Shown here piece after piece: positions 1 to 5,530 of a stretch of DNA of 5,530 bases (within the stretch, counting starts at the first letter, position 1; each line of letters begins with the position of its first letter). The DNA is taken from contig JAQVAJ010000122.1 of NCBI GenBank assembly GCA_028690885.1, forward strand, positions 1 through 5,530. Direction: 5' to 3'. The translations under genes were made by a program, and so were the position numbers. Origin of the DNA: Clostridia bacterium (GTDB lineage: Bacteria > Bacillota > Clostridia > DUPQ01). A model generated the notes under the pieces. The model was not told the DNA's origin. It saw nothing but the letters and a program-made list of their open reading frames with translations, and made no database searches.

Positions 1-372
1 GAAAATGGTTTACTTACTGTACTTCACAGTTGTGGAGATATTAGATTAATACTTGATGACTTAGTAGATATTGGACTTGATTGTATTCAAATGGATCAAC
101 AGGAAAATATGGGATTGGATTATTTAGGGAGTAAATATAAAGGAAAGATAACCTTTTTCTGTCCTGTAGACATTCAAGGTACTTTTGCACAAGGTACACT
201 GGAGGAAATTAAGCAATACTGTCATAGAATGTTTCATGCTTTGGGAAGTTCAAAGGGAGGATTCATAGCAAAGTGGTATCAGGACCCAAAAGGTGTTGGA
301 CATAGACCTGAAGCTATTGATGCTATGAGCCAGGAGTTTCTAAAGATTAGTAACGATATCTTCTCTAAATAG
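1..372 (+). CDS. URO-D family protein, C-terminal part (5' end outside window)
   Basis: The reading frame is open from base 1 and ends at tandem stops (TAG TAG, 370-375), giving the last 123 residues of a longer protein. It matches the C-terminal half of the uroporphyrinogen decarboxylase / corrinoid methyltransferase superfamily (TIM barrel, usually about 340-380 residues). Visible marks are H-S-C-G-D at residues 9-13, the following helix ending in DIGLD (23-27), the strand ITFFCPVDIQ (50-59), the helix start GTLEEIK (65-71), and a GGFIAKWY strand (86-93) followed by GH-R-P. In MtaA/MtbA-type methyltransferases the H-x-C pair binds zinc and a third Cys usually follows the GG strand; here that place reads AKWYQDP, with no Cys. 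This looks like a paralogue rather than a classical HemE, probably a methyl-transfer or unassigned enzyme. The first in-frame ATG (91) lies inside the conserved domain and is not the start. Substrate unknown. Confidence 0.85.
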   Translation, partial: ENGLLTVLHSCGDIRLILDDLVDIGLDCIQMDQQENMGLDYLGSKYKGKITFFCPVDIQGTFAQGTLEEIKQYCHRMFHALGSSKGGFIAKWYQDPKGVGHRPEAIDAMSQEFLKISNDIFSK

Positions 373-443
373 TAGTAAGTTTCATCATTATGAACACATA
401 AATAATTAATAATGTTTAGTTAAGAATAAAAATTAAAAACTAA

Positions 444-472
444 TTGAAATTATTATAATGTGATATTATAAT
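444..472 (+). promoter_or_regulatory. Candidate sigma-A promoter, distal, for the lipoprotein gene
   Basis: TTGAAA at 444-449 (5 of 6 to the -35 consensus) is followed after 17 bp by a perfect TATAAT at 467-472. Transcription would begin near 479, leaving an untranslated leader of about 244 bases before the TTG start at 723. A second TATAAT (454-459) lies 13 bp upstream within an identical ATTATAAT octamer, but it has no well-spaced -35 box. In DNA this AT-rich chance matches are common, although the exact spacing favours a real site. Confidence 0.5.
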
Positions 473-582
473 TGACTCAATAAAGCAGTTTTGGGACAAT
501 AGCCACCAATGGCAGACAGATGATTAACAGTAGAGTAATTTCATATGGAAATTTTAGATTATTTTTGCTTTTAAATCATTTA

Positions 583-601
583 GAAATTTTGAGAAAATTT
601 T
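583..601. repeat. AT-rich inverted repeat
   Basis: AAATTTT (584-590) and AAAATTT (594-600) are exact reverse complements around a GAG loop, with a possible closing G-T pair at 583/601. The stem is all A-T and is not followed at once by a T-run, so it is unlikely to be a terminator. It may be only compositional. Confidence 0.35.
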
Positions 602-648
602 AGTTATAGCTATTTTTTAATCAATCTTACATAAGTTGGCGCACTATT

Positions 649-677
649 TTGTCAGTGAAGTATGTCCTAAGTTTAAA
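649..677 (+). promoter_or_regulatory. Candidate proximal promoter for the lipoprotein gene
   Basis: TTGTCA at 649-654 (5 of 6) and TTTAAA at 672-677 (4 of 6) are separated by 17 bp. Use of this site would start the message near 684, about 39 bases before the TTG codon, and would exclude the in-frame TTG at 636 as a start. It is weaker in the -10 box than the 444-472 site, so which one works cannot be settled from sequence. Confidence 0.35.
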
Positions 678-708
678 AGCACATCAATAAAGTTCAATTA
701 CTTATTAC

Positions 709-714
709 AGGAGG
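709..714 (+). promoter_or_regulatory. Ribosome binding site deciding the TTG start at 723
   Basis: A perfect AGGAGG lies 8 bases upstream of TTG 723-725. This spacing, together with the lipoprotein signal peptide that begins exactly there, fixes the start over the longer in-frame reading from TTG 636, which has no comparable site. Confidence 0.9.
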
Positions 715-722
715 ATTTTGTT

Positions 723-2633
723 TTGAAAAAATTATTACTAATTTTAATGACAGCCGTATTAGCACTAATTACTTTAGCTGGATGTAATGGTCAAAAGGCA
801 GTAGTGGAAAATGGCACTATTGTTATGGAGGGTATTTCTGTAGATTTTGGAGGTAACAATCTTACAGATAAAAAGTCAGCATCGTTGAAAACAGTTAAAT
901 CTGTTAAAACTGAAAAAGATAATGGTCTGTCTTCTGAACTTTATGAATTGACACTAGATAAACCATACACTAATCCAGTTACAGTATCTTTACCAATTCC
1001 TAGTGAATTCAGTGGAAAGGATAACGAGGCTCTCTTATTGGGTATAGGTGTAGAGTGCGAATATGACAGCGGTGCAAAGGGAATAGAATATTTCTATTTT
1101 CCAGCTGAAGTAGATGATAAAACTGCTAATGCAAGCTTTCTGCCTTCTGATTTATCTAAAGCAACTTTGTATATGGGTTCAAGTCAGGGAAGTGCTACTG
1201 CAATAAAAAATACAGTTTTTACTTTAGGTCTTTTTACATCAGAAATACATTATGAAGACAATGGTCACTTTTATCTCTATTATCCTACTAAAGTAAATGG
1301 AAAATTCTTTTATGGTATAGTAGGAAGTGACGGGTTGAAAGATATTTTATATGATTTAGAAGCAACATATGAAAAGTTTAAAGCATTAGGTTATAAATAT
1401 GATGAAAGTGACTTTCCTATGAATGTTCATATCAAGAAAATTGAAGATGAGGGCTCTTATCATGCATTGTTTGGAGATATAACATTGAATGTAACTAATT
1501 TTAAAGACAAATATGTATCAGGTTCTCTTAACCCTTTGTTATGGCATGAATTTTTCCATTACGTACAAGGTTGTTACACAGGAATTTTTAGTAGTACTGA
1601 ATGGATTGATGAGGCAACATCATCATATTATGAAGCTTCAGCGAACAACCTTACTTATACATCTTTAACTTCTCAATATTATGAACGTCAATTCATAAGT
1701 GCTCTTCCAGAAGATGATTCAGCTGCTGATGGTTATGCCAGATCACCTCTGATTTCATTTCTTGTGAAAAAGAAAGGATCAGAGGAATGGATAAAAACAT
1801 TATATGAGAATGGAGGTAATAAAGAAGCATTCATTTCAGCTGCAGGAGAAATATCAGGATGGTCTCACGATTACTATACAGCTTTAGCATCTGGACAAGT
1901 TGGTTTTGAAGGAGCGAGTATAATTTATAAAAATGTAAAAGATGGAGTATACGGTCCTGAAGTGGGTGCGTCCATAAAACTTGCTATACCAGATGAAAAT
2001 GAGCAAAAGCAGATGCAAGGAGAAGATGAAATTATATTAGGTTCTGTTTCTGTTGCTATGCAAGGTCAGGGTTCACGATTTATAGCTATAACAGTAAGTT
2101 CAGATGAGCTTAAAAAGTTGCCTGATGGAGTCGAGCCTGAAGTTGAGTGTGAAGGAGCTAAAATCACAGTATTGTCTTTAGTTGGCAGAAATGTTAATAA
2201 CTGTGGTAAAGTATTACTAAATCTTAAGGATTCAATAGATAATAATAAGGTTTATCTTGTAGTTGTAACATCAAAATCTGCTGCTAATGTACATGGAGAT
2301 TTTGATATTAAGATTAAAATGAGTAATAAGAAAGTAGATTTTTCAGGAACATACAAAGGAGTCTTGAATGTAATTGAAACCGATGCTGACATAGATGTGA
2401 CTACTATTGTTACTTTTGAGAAAGAGTTTGGTGATGGGTCATATTACAATATTGTGTGCTCAAATGATGAAACACAGAGTAAATATATTAATGGAAGTTA
2501 TTTTGTAAGAGCTAATGGTGAAGCAAATATAGCTGGAGCAGTATTTCAATTTTCAAGTGATGGAATGTCATTCACTGCTTCAATGATGGATTTTGCTAAC
2601 AAGACATGGGGTACTATTAGTGCATATAAGTAG
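723..2633 (+). CDS. Putative zinc metalloprotease lipoprotein (gluzincin-type)
   Basis: The protein has 636 residues from the TTG start. Residues 1-20 form a signal peptide (KK, then a hydrophobic run) ending in the lipobox L-A-G-C, so Cys21 should be lipidated and the protein anchored outside the membrane. Residues about 30-150 are beta-rich, with a PVTVSLPIP strand (85-93) reminiscent of ZU5-like domains; that likeness is weak. From about 180 a peptidase-like domain begins (HFYLYYPTK), with the zinc motif H275-E-F-F-H279 and, 17 residues on, W-I-D-E297-A. This matches the HExxH...E pattern of clan MA gluzincins: two His ligands, catalytic Glu276 and third ligand Glu297. A helical part (GYARSPLISFLVKK) follows. 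Residues about 405-530 and 536-636 look like further beta domains, the last starting VDFSGTYKG. It probably cleaves an extracellular or cell-wall-associated protein; the substrate is unknown. It appears monocistronic, with a terminator just behind. The catalytic residues are intact. I could not place it in a named peptidase family. Confidence 0.8.
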   Translation: MKKLLLILMTAVLALITLAGCNGQKAVVENGTIVMEGISVDFGGNNLTDKKSASLKTVKSVKTEKDNGLSSELYELTLDKPYTNPVTVSLPIPSEFSGKDNEALLLGIGVECEYDSGAKGIEYFYFPAEVDDKTANASFLPSDLSKATLYMGSSQGSATAIKNTVFTLGLFTSEIHYEDNGHFYLYYPTKVNGKFFYGIVGSDGLKDILYDLEATYEKFKALGYKYDESDFPMNVHIKKIEDEGSYHALFGDITLNVTNFKDKYVSGSLNPLLWHEFFHYVQGCYTGIFSSTEWIDEATSSYYEASANNLTYTSLTSQYYERQFISALPEDDSAADGYARSPLISFLVKKKGSEEWIKTLYENGGNKEAFISAAGEISGWSHDYYTALASGQVGFEGASIIYKNVKDGVYGPEVGASIKLAIPDENEQKQMQGEDEIILGSVSVAMQGQGSRFIAITVSSDELKKLPDGVEPEVECEGAKITVLSLVGRNVNNCGKVLLNLKDSIDNNKVYLVVVTSKSAANVHGDFDIKIKMSNKKVDFSGTYKGVLNVIETDADIDVTTIVTFEKEFGDGSYYNIVCSNDETQSKYINGSYFVRANGEANIAGAVFQFSSDGMSFTASMMDFANKTWGTISAYK

Positions 2634-2657
2634 TTAAAAATTATAAAGTATAAAAAG

Positions 2658-2685
2658 AAAAACGCACTTGTTAGTGCGTTTTTTT
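2658..2685. terminator. Bidirectional rho-independent terminator
   Basis: The stem ACGCACT (2662-2668) / AGTGCGT (2673-2679) has a TGTT loop and is extended by A-T pairs out to 2658/2683. On the + strand it ends in seven Ts (2679-2685), 25 bases after the lipoprotein stop. Read on the - strand it gives five Ts, a C and five more Ts (2652-2662), starting directly after the tRNA CCA end. It therefore serves both convergent genes. Confidence 0.9.
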
Positions 2686-2770
2686 GGTACCGGCGGTGGG
2701 ACTTGAACCCACACATAGTTGCCTATACTGGATTTTGAGTCCAGCGCGTCTGCCATTTCACCACGCCGGC
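2685..2770 (-). tRNA. tRNA-Leu (anticodon CAA)
   Basis: The 86-nt cloverleaf reads on the - strand. The acceptor stem pairs GCCGGCG with CGCCGGT (G1-U72 wobble), followed by discriminator A and an encoded CCA (2685-2687). The anticodon stem is CTGGA/TCCAG around the loop CTCAAAA, placing anticodon CAA at 2735-2737; it reads UUG. The long class II variable arm (ATAG-GCAA-CTAT) and discriminator A agree with leucine. The T-arm is GTGGG-TTCAAGT-CCCAC. It stands alone, not in a tRNA cluster, and converges on the lipoprotein gene. Confidence 0.97.
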
Positions 2771-2772
2771 TG

Positions 2773-2786
2773 ATAACTTAAGTTAT
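2773..2786. repeat. 14-bp perfect palindrome upstream of tRNA-Leu
   Basis: ATAACTTAAGTTAT reads the same on both strands. It lies 3-16 bases before the tRNA 5' end, over the likely tRNA transcription start, between the divergent tRNA and pncB promoters. It could be a regulator-binding site, a leader hairpin or chance in AT-rich DNA. It is about 50 bp upstream of the pncB -10 box. Confidence 0.5.
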
Positions 2787-2814
2787 ATTAACATATATAA
2801 TTGGATTTATGCAA
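2785..2814 (-). promoter_or_regulatory. Candidate promoter for tRNA-Leu
   Basis: On the - strand, TTGCAT (2814-2809) and TAATAT (2790-2785) are separated by 18 bp. The start would fall near 2778, a few bases before the mature tRNA 5' end. A better -10 match, TATAAC (2787-2782), overlaps it but lacks a well-spaced -35. Both matches are imperfect. Confidence 0.35.
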
Positions 2815-2830
2815 CAGATTTATATAAAAA

Positions 2831-2839
2831 TGATATAAT
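2831..2839 (+). promoter_or_regulatory. Extended -10 promoter for pncB
   Basis: TG-A-TATAAT (TG at 2831-2832, perfect TATAAT at 2834-2839) is an extended -10 element. At 17-bp spacing the -35 position reads GCAACA (2811-2816), matching only in ACA, as is often seen with extended -10 promoters. The start would be near 2846, which leaves about 33 leader bases before ATG 2879 and makes the upstream in-frame ATG at 2849 unlikely. Confidence 0.65.
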
Positions 2840-2866
2840 AAAGAAGCTATGTTGTTTACTAGCAGG

Positions 2867-2874
2867 AAGAGGTG
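2867..2874 (+). promoter_or_regulatory. Ribosome binding site deciding the pncB start
   Basis: AAGAGGTG, with core GAGG at 2869-2872, lies 4-6 bases before ATG 2879. The in-frame ATG at 2849 has only AAAGAAG upstream and would sit at the predicted transcription start, so 2879 is preferred. Confidence 0.8.
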
Positions 2875-2878
2875 TTAT

Positions 2879-4312
2879 ATGAGTACTGATATAGTTAATA
2901 ATTATACTTTATTATGTGACTTTTATGAATTAACCATGGCTAATGGTTATTTTAAAACAGGATATAAAGATAAGATATGTTATTTTGATATGTTTTTCAG
3001 AAATAATCCTGATAATGGAGGTTTTGCTATTGCATGTGGACTGGACCAGGTTATTGAATATATACAGAATCTTCATTTTTCGGAAGAAGATATTACTTTT
3101 TTAAGATCAAAAAACTGTTTTGATGATAATTTTTTGGAATATCTGAAAACATTTAAGTTTAATGGAGATATGTATGCAGTTCCGGAAGGAACTATAGTTT
3201 TTCCAAATGAACCTCTTATTACTGTAAGAGCAAAAGCGATTGAAGCGCAGATAGTTGAAACTTTTATACTTTTAACTATAAATCACCAATCACTTATTGC
3301 AACTAAAGCAAACAGGATAGTCAGGTCATCAAAAGGAAGACCAGTAATGGAATTTGGTGCAAGAAGAGCCCAGGGCACCGCAGCTTCAGTTCTTGGAGCA
3401 AGAGCTGCATATATTGGTGGCTGTGCGGGTACATCATGTACTTTAGCAGAGAAAATGTATACTGTACCAGCAGGAGGAACAATGGCTCACTCATGGATTC
3501 AGATGTTTGATACAGAGTATGAAGCATTTATGGCATATGCAATCTCTTATCCAGATAACTGCACTTTGCTTGTTGATACATATAATGTTCTGAAGTCAGG
3601 CGTACCAAATGCAATTAAGGTTTTTAAAGAGCTCGGAATTACTAAATGTGCAATAAGGCTGGATTCAGGAGATATTACTTATTTATCAAAAAAAGCCAGA
3701 GCCATGCTTGATGAAGCAGGATTAGTAAATTGTAAGATTGTTGCTTCAAACTCTTTGGATGAATATATTATTAGAGATATTCTAATGCAAGGTGCTTGTT
3801 TAGATTCCTTTGGTGTAGGTGAGAGACTTATTACTTCAGAAAGTGACCCTGTTTTTGGAGGAGTATATAAACTGGTTGCAGTTGAAGATCAAGACAATTG
3901 CATAATACCTAAAATTAAAGTAAGTGAGAATCCAACAAAGATAACTACTCCTCATTTTAAAAAAGTTTACAGAATTTATTGCAATGATATGAAAAAAGCA
4001 GAAGCTGACTTGATATGTGTACATGATGAAATTATCGATACAGAAAAACCTTTAACTATTTTTGACCCTGATTACACATGGAAGAAAAAAACTTATGAAA
4101 ACTTTAGTGTTAAGGAATTAATGGTTCAGATTTTTAAAGATGGTGAATGCATATATGACAGACCTTCAGTAAAAACTATAAGAAAATATTGTGAAAAACA
4201 AATTGCTGAACATTGGGATGAAGTTAAACGTTTTGAGAATCCACACAATTATTATGTGGATTTATCAGAAAAATTATGGAATATAAAGCATAATATGCTC
4301 AATAAGGATTGA
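2879..4312 (+). CDS. pncB: Nicotinate phosphoribosyltransferase
   Basis: This cytoplasmic enzyme joins nicotinate and PRPP, with ATP hydrolysis, to give nicotinate mononucleotide (EC 6.3.4.21), the entry step of nicotinate salvage to NAD before NadD and NadE. The 477 residues fit the long Gram-positive type (about 480-490). Visible marks are the N-terminal TLLCDFYELTMANGYF; E158-F-G-A-R-R163 followed by AQGT; G-T-M-A-H204-S, where the His matches the one that is phosphorylated in the family; R-L-D262-S-G-D265 in the type II PRTase barrel; VASNSLDE; and the phosphate-binding stretch G-V-G-E-R-L-I-T-S followed by DPVFGGVYKL. The C-terminal region (DPDYTWKKK, then VKELMVQIF and the DRPSV helix) is also typical of the group. 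No truncation is seen. It is driven by its own extended -10 promoter. No nadD, nadE or pncA gene is in view, and no terminator separates it from the next gene, so read-through is possible. Confidence 0.96.
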   Translation: MSTDIVNNYTLLCDFYELTMANGYFKTGYKDKICYFDMFFRNNPDNGGFAIACGLDQVIEYIQNLHFSEEDITFLRSKNCFDDNFLEYLKTFKFNGDMYAVPEGTIVFPNEPLITVRAKAIEAQIVETFILLTINHQSLIATKANRIVRSSKGRPVMEFGARRAQGTAASVLGARAAYIGGCAGTSCTLAEKMYTVPAGGTMAHSWIQMFDTEYEAFMAYAISYPDNCTLLVDTYNVLKSGVPNAIKVFKELGITKCAIRLDSGDITYLSKKARAMLDEAGLVNCKIVASNSLDEYIIRDILMQGACLDSFGVGERLITSESDPVFGGVYKLVAVEDQDNCIIPKIKVSENPTKITTPHFKKVYRIYCNDMKKAEADLICVHDEIIDTEKPLTIFDPDYTWKKKTYENFSVKELMVQIFKDGECIYDRPSVKTIRKYCEKQIAEHWDEVKRFENPHNYYVDLSEKLWNIKHNMLNKD

Positions 4313-4336
4313 CACATATAATAATTAATATATAAT
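4309..4336 (+). promoter_or_regulatory. Consensus sigma-A promoter for the symporter gene
   Basis: A perfect TTGACA (4309-4314) and a perfect TATAAT (4331-4336) are separated by 16 bp. The -35 box contains the TGA stop codon of pncB (4310-4312). Transcription should start near 4343, leaving about 22 bases to the ATG at 4365. A second TATAAT at 4317-4322 is too close to this -35 to pair with it. Confidence 0.8.
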
Positions 4337-4364
4337 TCGTTTAGTAGAATGGGAGGATGGTAGG

Positions 4365-5530
4365 ATGGTCAAAATTATTATTATTGCCATATTTATTGGT
4401 ATACAGGTTGCTGTAGGTATTTACAGCACAAAGAAAATCAACAGTGTTGATGATTTTTTGTTGGGCGGAAGAAAGATGGGTGCATGGCTTTCTGCAATTG
4501 CATATGGCACTTCTTATTTTAGTGCTGTAATATTTATCGGATATGCAGGTGGTATTGGATGGGAAATGGGCACATCAGCTATTTGGATAGGTATTGGAAA
4601 TGCGTTATTTGGAAGTTTTCTTGCATGGAAAATTCTTGCAAAAAGAACACGTTCTGTAACTAGAGAGCTAAATGCAAAGACAATGCCTGAGTTTTTTCAG
4701 AAAAGATATAATTCAGATTTATTGAAAATATTGGCATCTGTTTTAACATTTGTATTTTTGGTTCCTTATACTGCATCAGTATATAAAGGTTTAGGGTATC
4801 TTTTTGCTAAACTGTTTGGTGCTTCAGTAACAATAAATCAGGCATACATAATATCAGTTACTATTATGGCTCTATTTACAGTGCTTTATCTTGTATTAGG
4901 CGGTTATATAGCAACTGCAATGAATAATCTTATTCAGGGCATAATAATGATTGTTGGTACAATAATCATAGTTATTTATGTAATAAATTCACCAAATGTT
5001 AATGGATTAAGCCAGGGGCTTGATTCGCTTAATAATATTAAAGAAGGTCTTGGAACCATAATTGGTCCTAATCCATGGAAACTGCTTTCATTAGTTATTT
5101 TAACAAGTTTTGGAGTCTGGGGGTTGCCTCAGATGGTTCACAAATATTATGCGATAAAAGATGATTCAGCTATTAAACGAGGTACAATTATTGCTACAGT
5201 TTTTGCTGCGATAATTGGAATAGGAGCATATTTTACTGGTTCATTCGGACATCTTTTCTTTTCAGAAATTCCAAATGGTGTTGCTGATACTATAGTGCCT
5301 GAAATGCTTACATTGGTTTTACCTGATGTATTTTTAGGTATTTTTATGGTATTAATACTATCGGCATCTATGTCAACACTATCATCATTAGTATTGGTTT
5401 CAAGCTCCTCAATAACAGTTGATTTAATTAAAGGATACTTTAAGAAGGATTTGAATGAAAAGAAACAAGTAGCATTATTAAGAATATTCTGTGTTGTTTT
5501 CGTTTTAATTTCAGTTATTATAGCACTTAC
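4365..5530 (+). CDS. Sodium:solute symporter, SSS family (3' end outside window)
   Basis: The frame is open to the window edge: 388 residues of a protein that in this family (TC 2.A.21) usually has about 480-550 residues and 13 membrane helices, so roughly ten helices are present. GGGAGG (4351-4356) lies 8 bases before the ATG; the ATG at 4357 in another frame soon stops. Marks are the first helix (3-20), DDFLLGGR (29-36), KTMPEFFQKRY (105-115), the GGYIA...NNLIQ segment (179-191), and S333-A-S-M-S337-T338-L-S-S. Ser337-Thr338 align with the Na+-site Ser/Thr of PutP, and SSSSITVDLIK (347-356) also resembles PutP. The protein should couple Na+ entry to uptake of a small organic solute. The substrate cannot be read from sequence: proline-like by overall resemblance, but other SSS substrates remain possible. 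The usually conserved Asp of the TD-x-x-Q motif is Asn188. It has its own consensus promoter, so it need not be co-regulated with pncB. Confidence 0.9.
   Translation, partial: MVKIIIIAIFIGIQVAVGIYSTKKINSVDDFLLGGRKMGAWLSAIAYGTSYFSAVIFIGYAGGIGWEMGTSAIWIGIGNALFGSFLAWKILAKRTRSVTRELNAKTMPEFFQKRYNSDLLKILASVLTFVFLVPYTASVYKGLGYLFAKLFGASVTINQAYIISVTIMALFTVLYLVLGGYIATAMNNLIQGIIMIVGTIIIVIYVINSPNVNGLSQGLDSLNNIKEGLGTIIGPNPWKLLSLVILTSFGVWGLPQMVHKYYAIKDDSAIKRGTIIATVFAAIIGIGAYFTGSFGHLFFSEIPNGVADTIVPEMLTLVLPDVFLGIFMVLILSASMSTLSSLVLVSSSSITVDLIKGYFKKDLNEKKQVALLRIFCVVFVLISVIIAL

Larger units (their letters stand above)
373..722. other. 350-bp AT-rich intergenic region
   Basis: No convincing gene is present; open stretches are short and lack ribosome binding sites. 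An in-frame TTG at 636 would extend the downstream lipoprotein by 29 residues, but it has no Shine-Dalgarno site. The gap holds two promoter candidates (444-472 and 649-677), a duplicated palindromic ATTATAAT (452-459 and 465-472), a small GC-containing hairpin (GCCA 502-505 with TGGC 510-513), and AT-only inverted repeats at 537-553 and 583-601. A hairpin just after the first gene (TTCAT 381-385 with ATGAA 390-394) has no T-tract, so I see no clear terminator for that gene. Confidence 0.6.

Noticed and set aside
472..500. TTGACT-17-GACAAT as a third promoter candidate
   Set aside because: The -10 box matches at only 4 of 6 positions and the -35 overlaps the better TATAAT at 467-472, so it adds nothing firm.
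537..555. AATTTC/GAAATT hairpin as a terminator for the first gene
   Set aside because: The stem is short and AT-rich, the T-run is only four bases, and it lies about 165 bases past the stop codon, so support is too weak.
480..705. Possible decayed gene or insertion-sequence remnant on the - strand of the intergenic gap
   Set aside because: Reading the reverse strand by eye gives short stretches broken by several stops, with no family I can name and no terminal repeats or target duplications.
2685..2770. tRNA-Leu as an integration site for a mobile element
   Set aside because: No integrase gene is in view and no duplicate of the tRNA 3' end occurs elsewhere in the window.
2849..2878. Earlier in-frame ATG for pncB
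   Set aside because: It has no proper ribosome binding site, coincides with the predicted transcription start, and the ten extra residues do not look like family sequence.
3321..3527. Open frame on the - strand inside pncB
   Set aside because: It lies wholly within the highly conserved core of pncB, has no recognisable product, and is a shadow of the coding strand.
3836..4024. Second open frame on the - strand inside pncB
   Set aside because: It is antisense to conserved pncB sequence, and its residue composition (many Tyr, Phe, Ile) is what AT-rich antisense reading gives.

Overview
The window is AT-rich DNA, most likely from a low-GC Firmicute of the class Clostridia. Supporting signs are the purine-rich AGGAGG-type Shine-Dalgarno sites, a TTG start codon, sigma-A-like promoters close to TTGACA/TATAAT, a tRNA gene that encodes its CCA end, and the clostridial flavour of the URO-D-family, NAPRT and SSS proteins. 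I cannot assign a genus from the sequence.

Layout, left to right. (1) 1-372: the 3' end of a gene for a URO-D-family protein (uroporphyrinogen decarboxylase / corrinoid methyltransferase superfamily), on the + strand. (2) 373-722: a very AT-rich gap with two candidate promoters and small inverted repeats, but no gene that I can support. (3) 723-2633: a lipoprotein of 636 residues with an intact gluzincin zinc-protease signature (HEFFH, then WIDEA), starting at a TTG behind a strong ribosome binding site. (4) 2658-2685: a stem-loop with T-tracts on both sides. It can terminate the lipoprotein gene on the + strand and the convergent tRNA on the - strand. (5) 2685-2770, - strand: tRNA-Leu(CAA). 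(6) 2771-2878: a divergent regulatory region with a 14-bp perfect palindrome next to the tRNA 5' end and an extended -10 promoter for the next gene. (7) 2879-4312: nicotinate phosphoribosyltransferase (pncB), the NAD salvage enzyme. (8) 4365-5530 and beyond: a sodium:solute symporter (SSS family) cut by the window edge. It has its own consensus promoter, whose -35 box overlaps the pncB stop codon.

The genes do not form an obvious single pathway. Each of the three downstream protein genes has its own recognisable promoter, and the tRNA with its shared terminator separates the lipoprotein from pncB. This is mostly ordinary chromosomal sequence. The least explained item is the surface metalloprotease-like lipoprotein, whose flanking beta-rich regions I could not assign to a named family. 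I found no CRISPR array, insertion sequence, phage gene or recognisable defence system.
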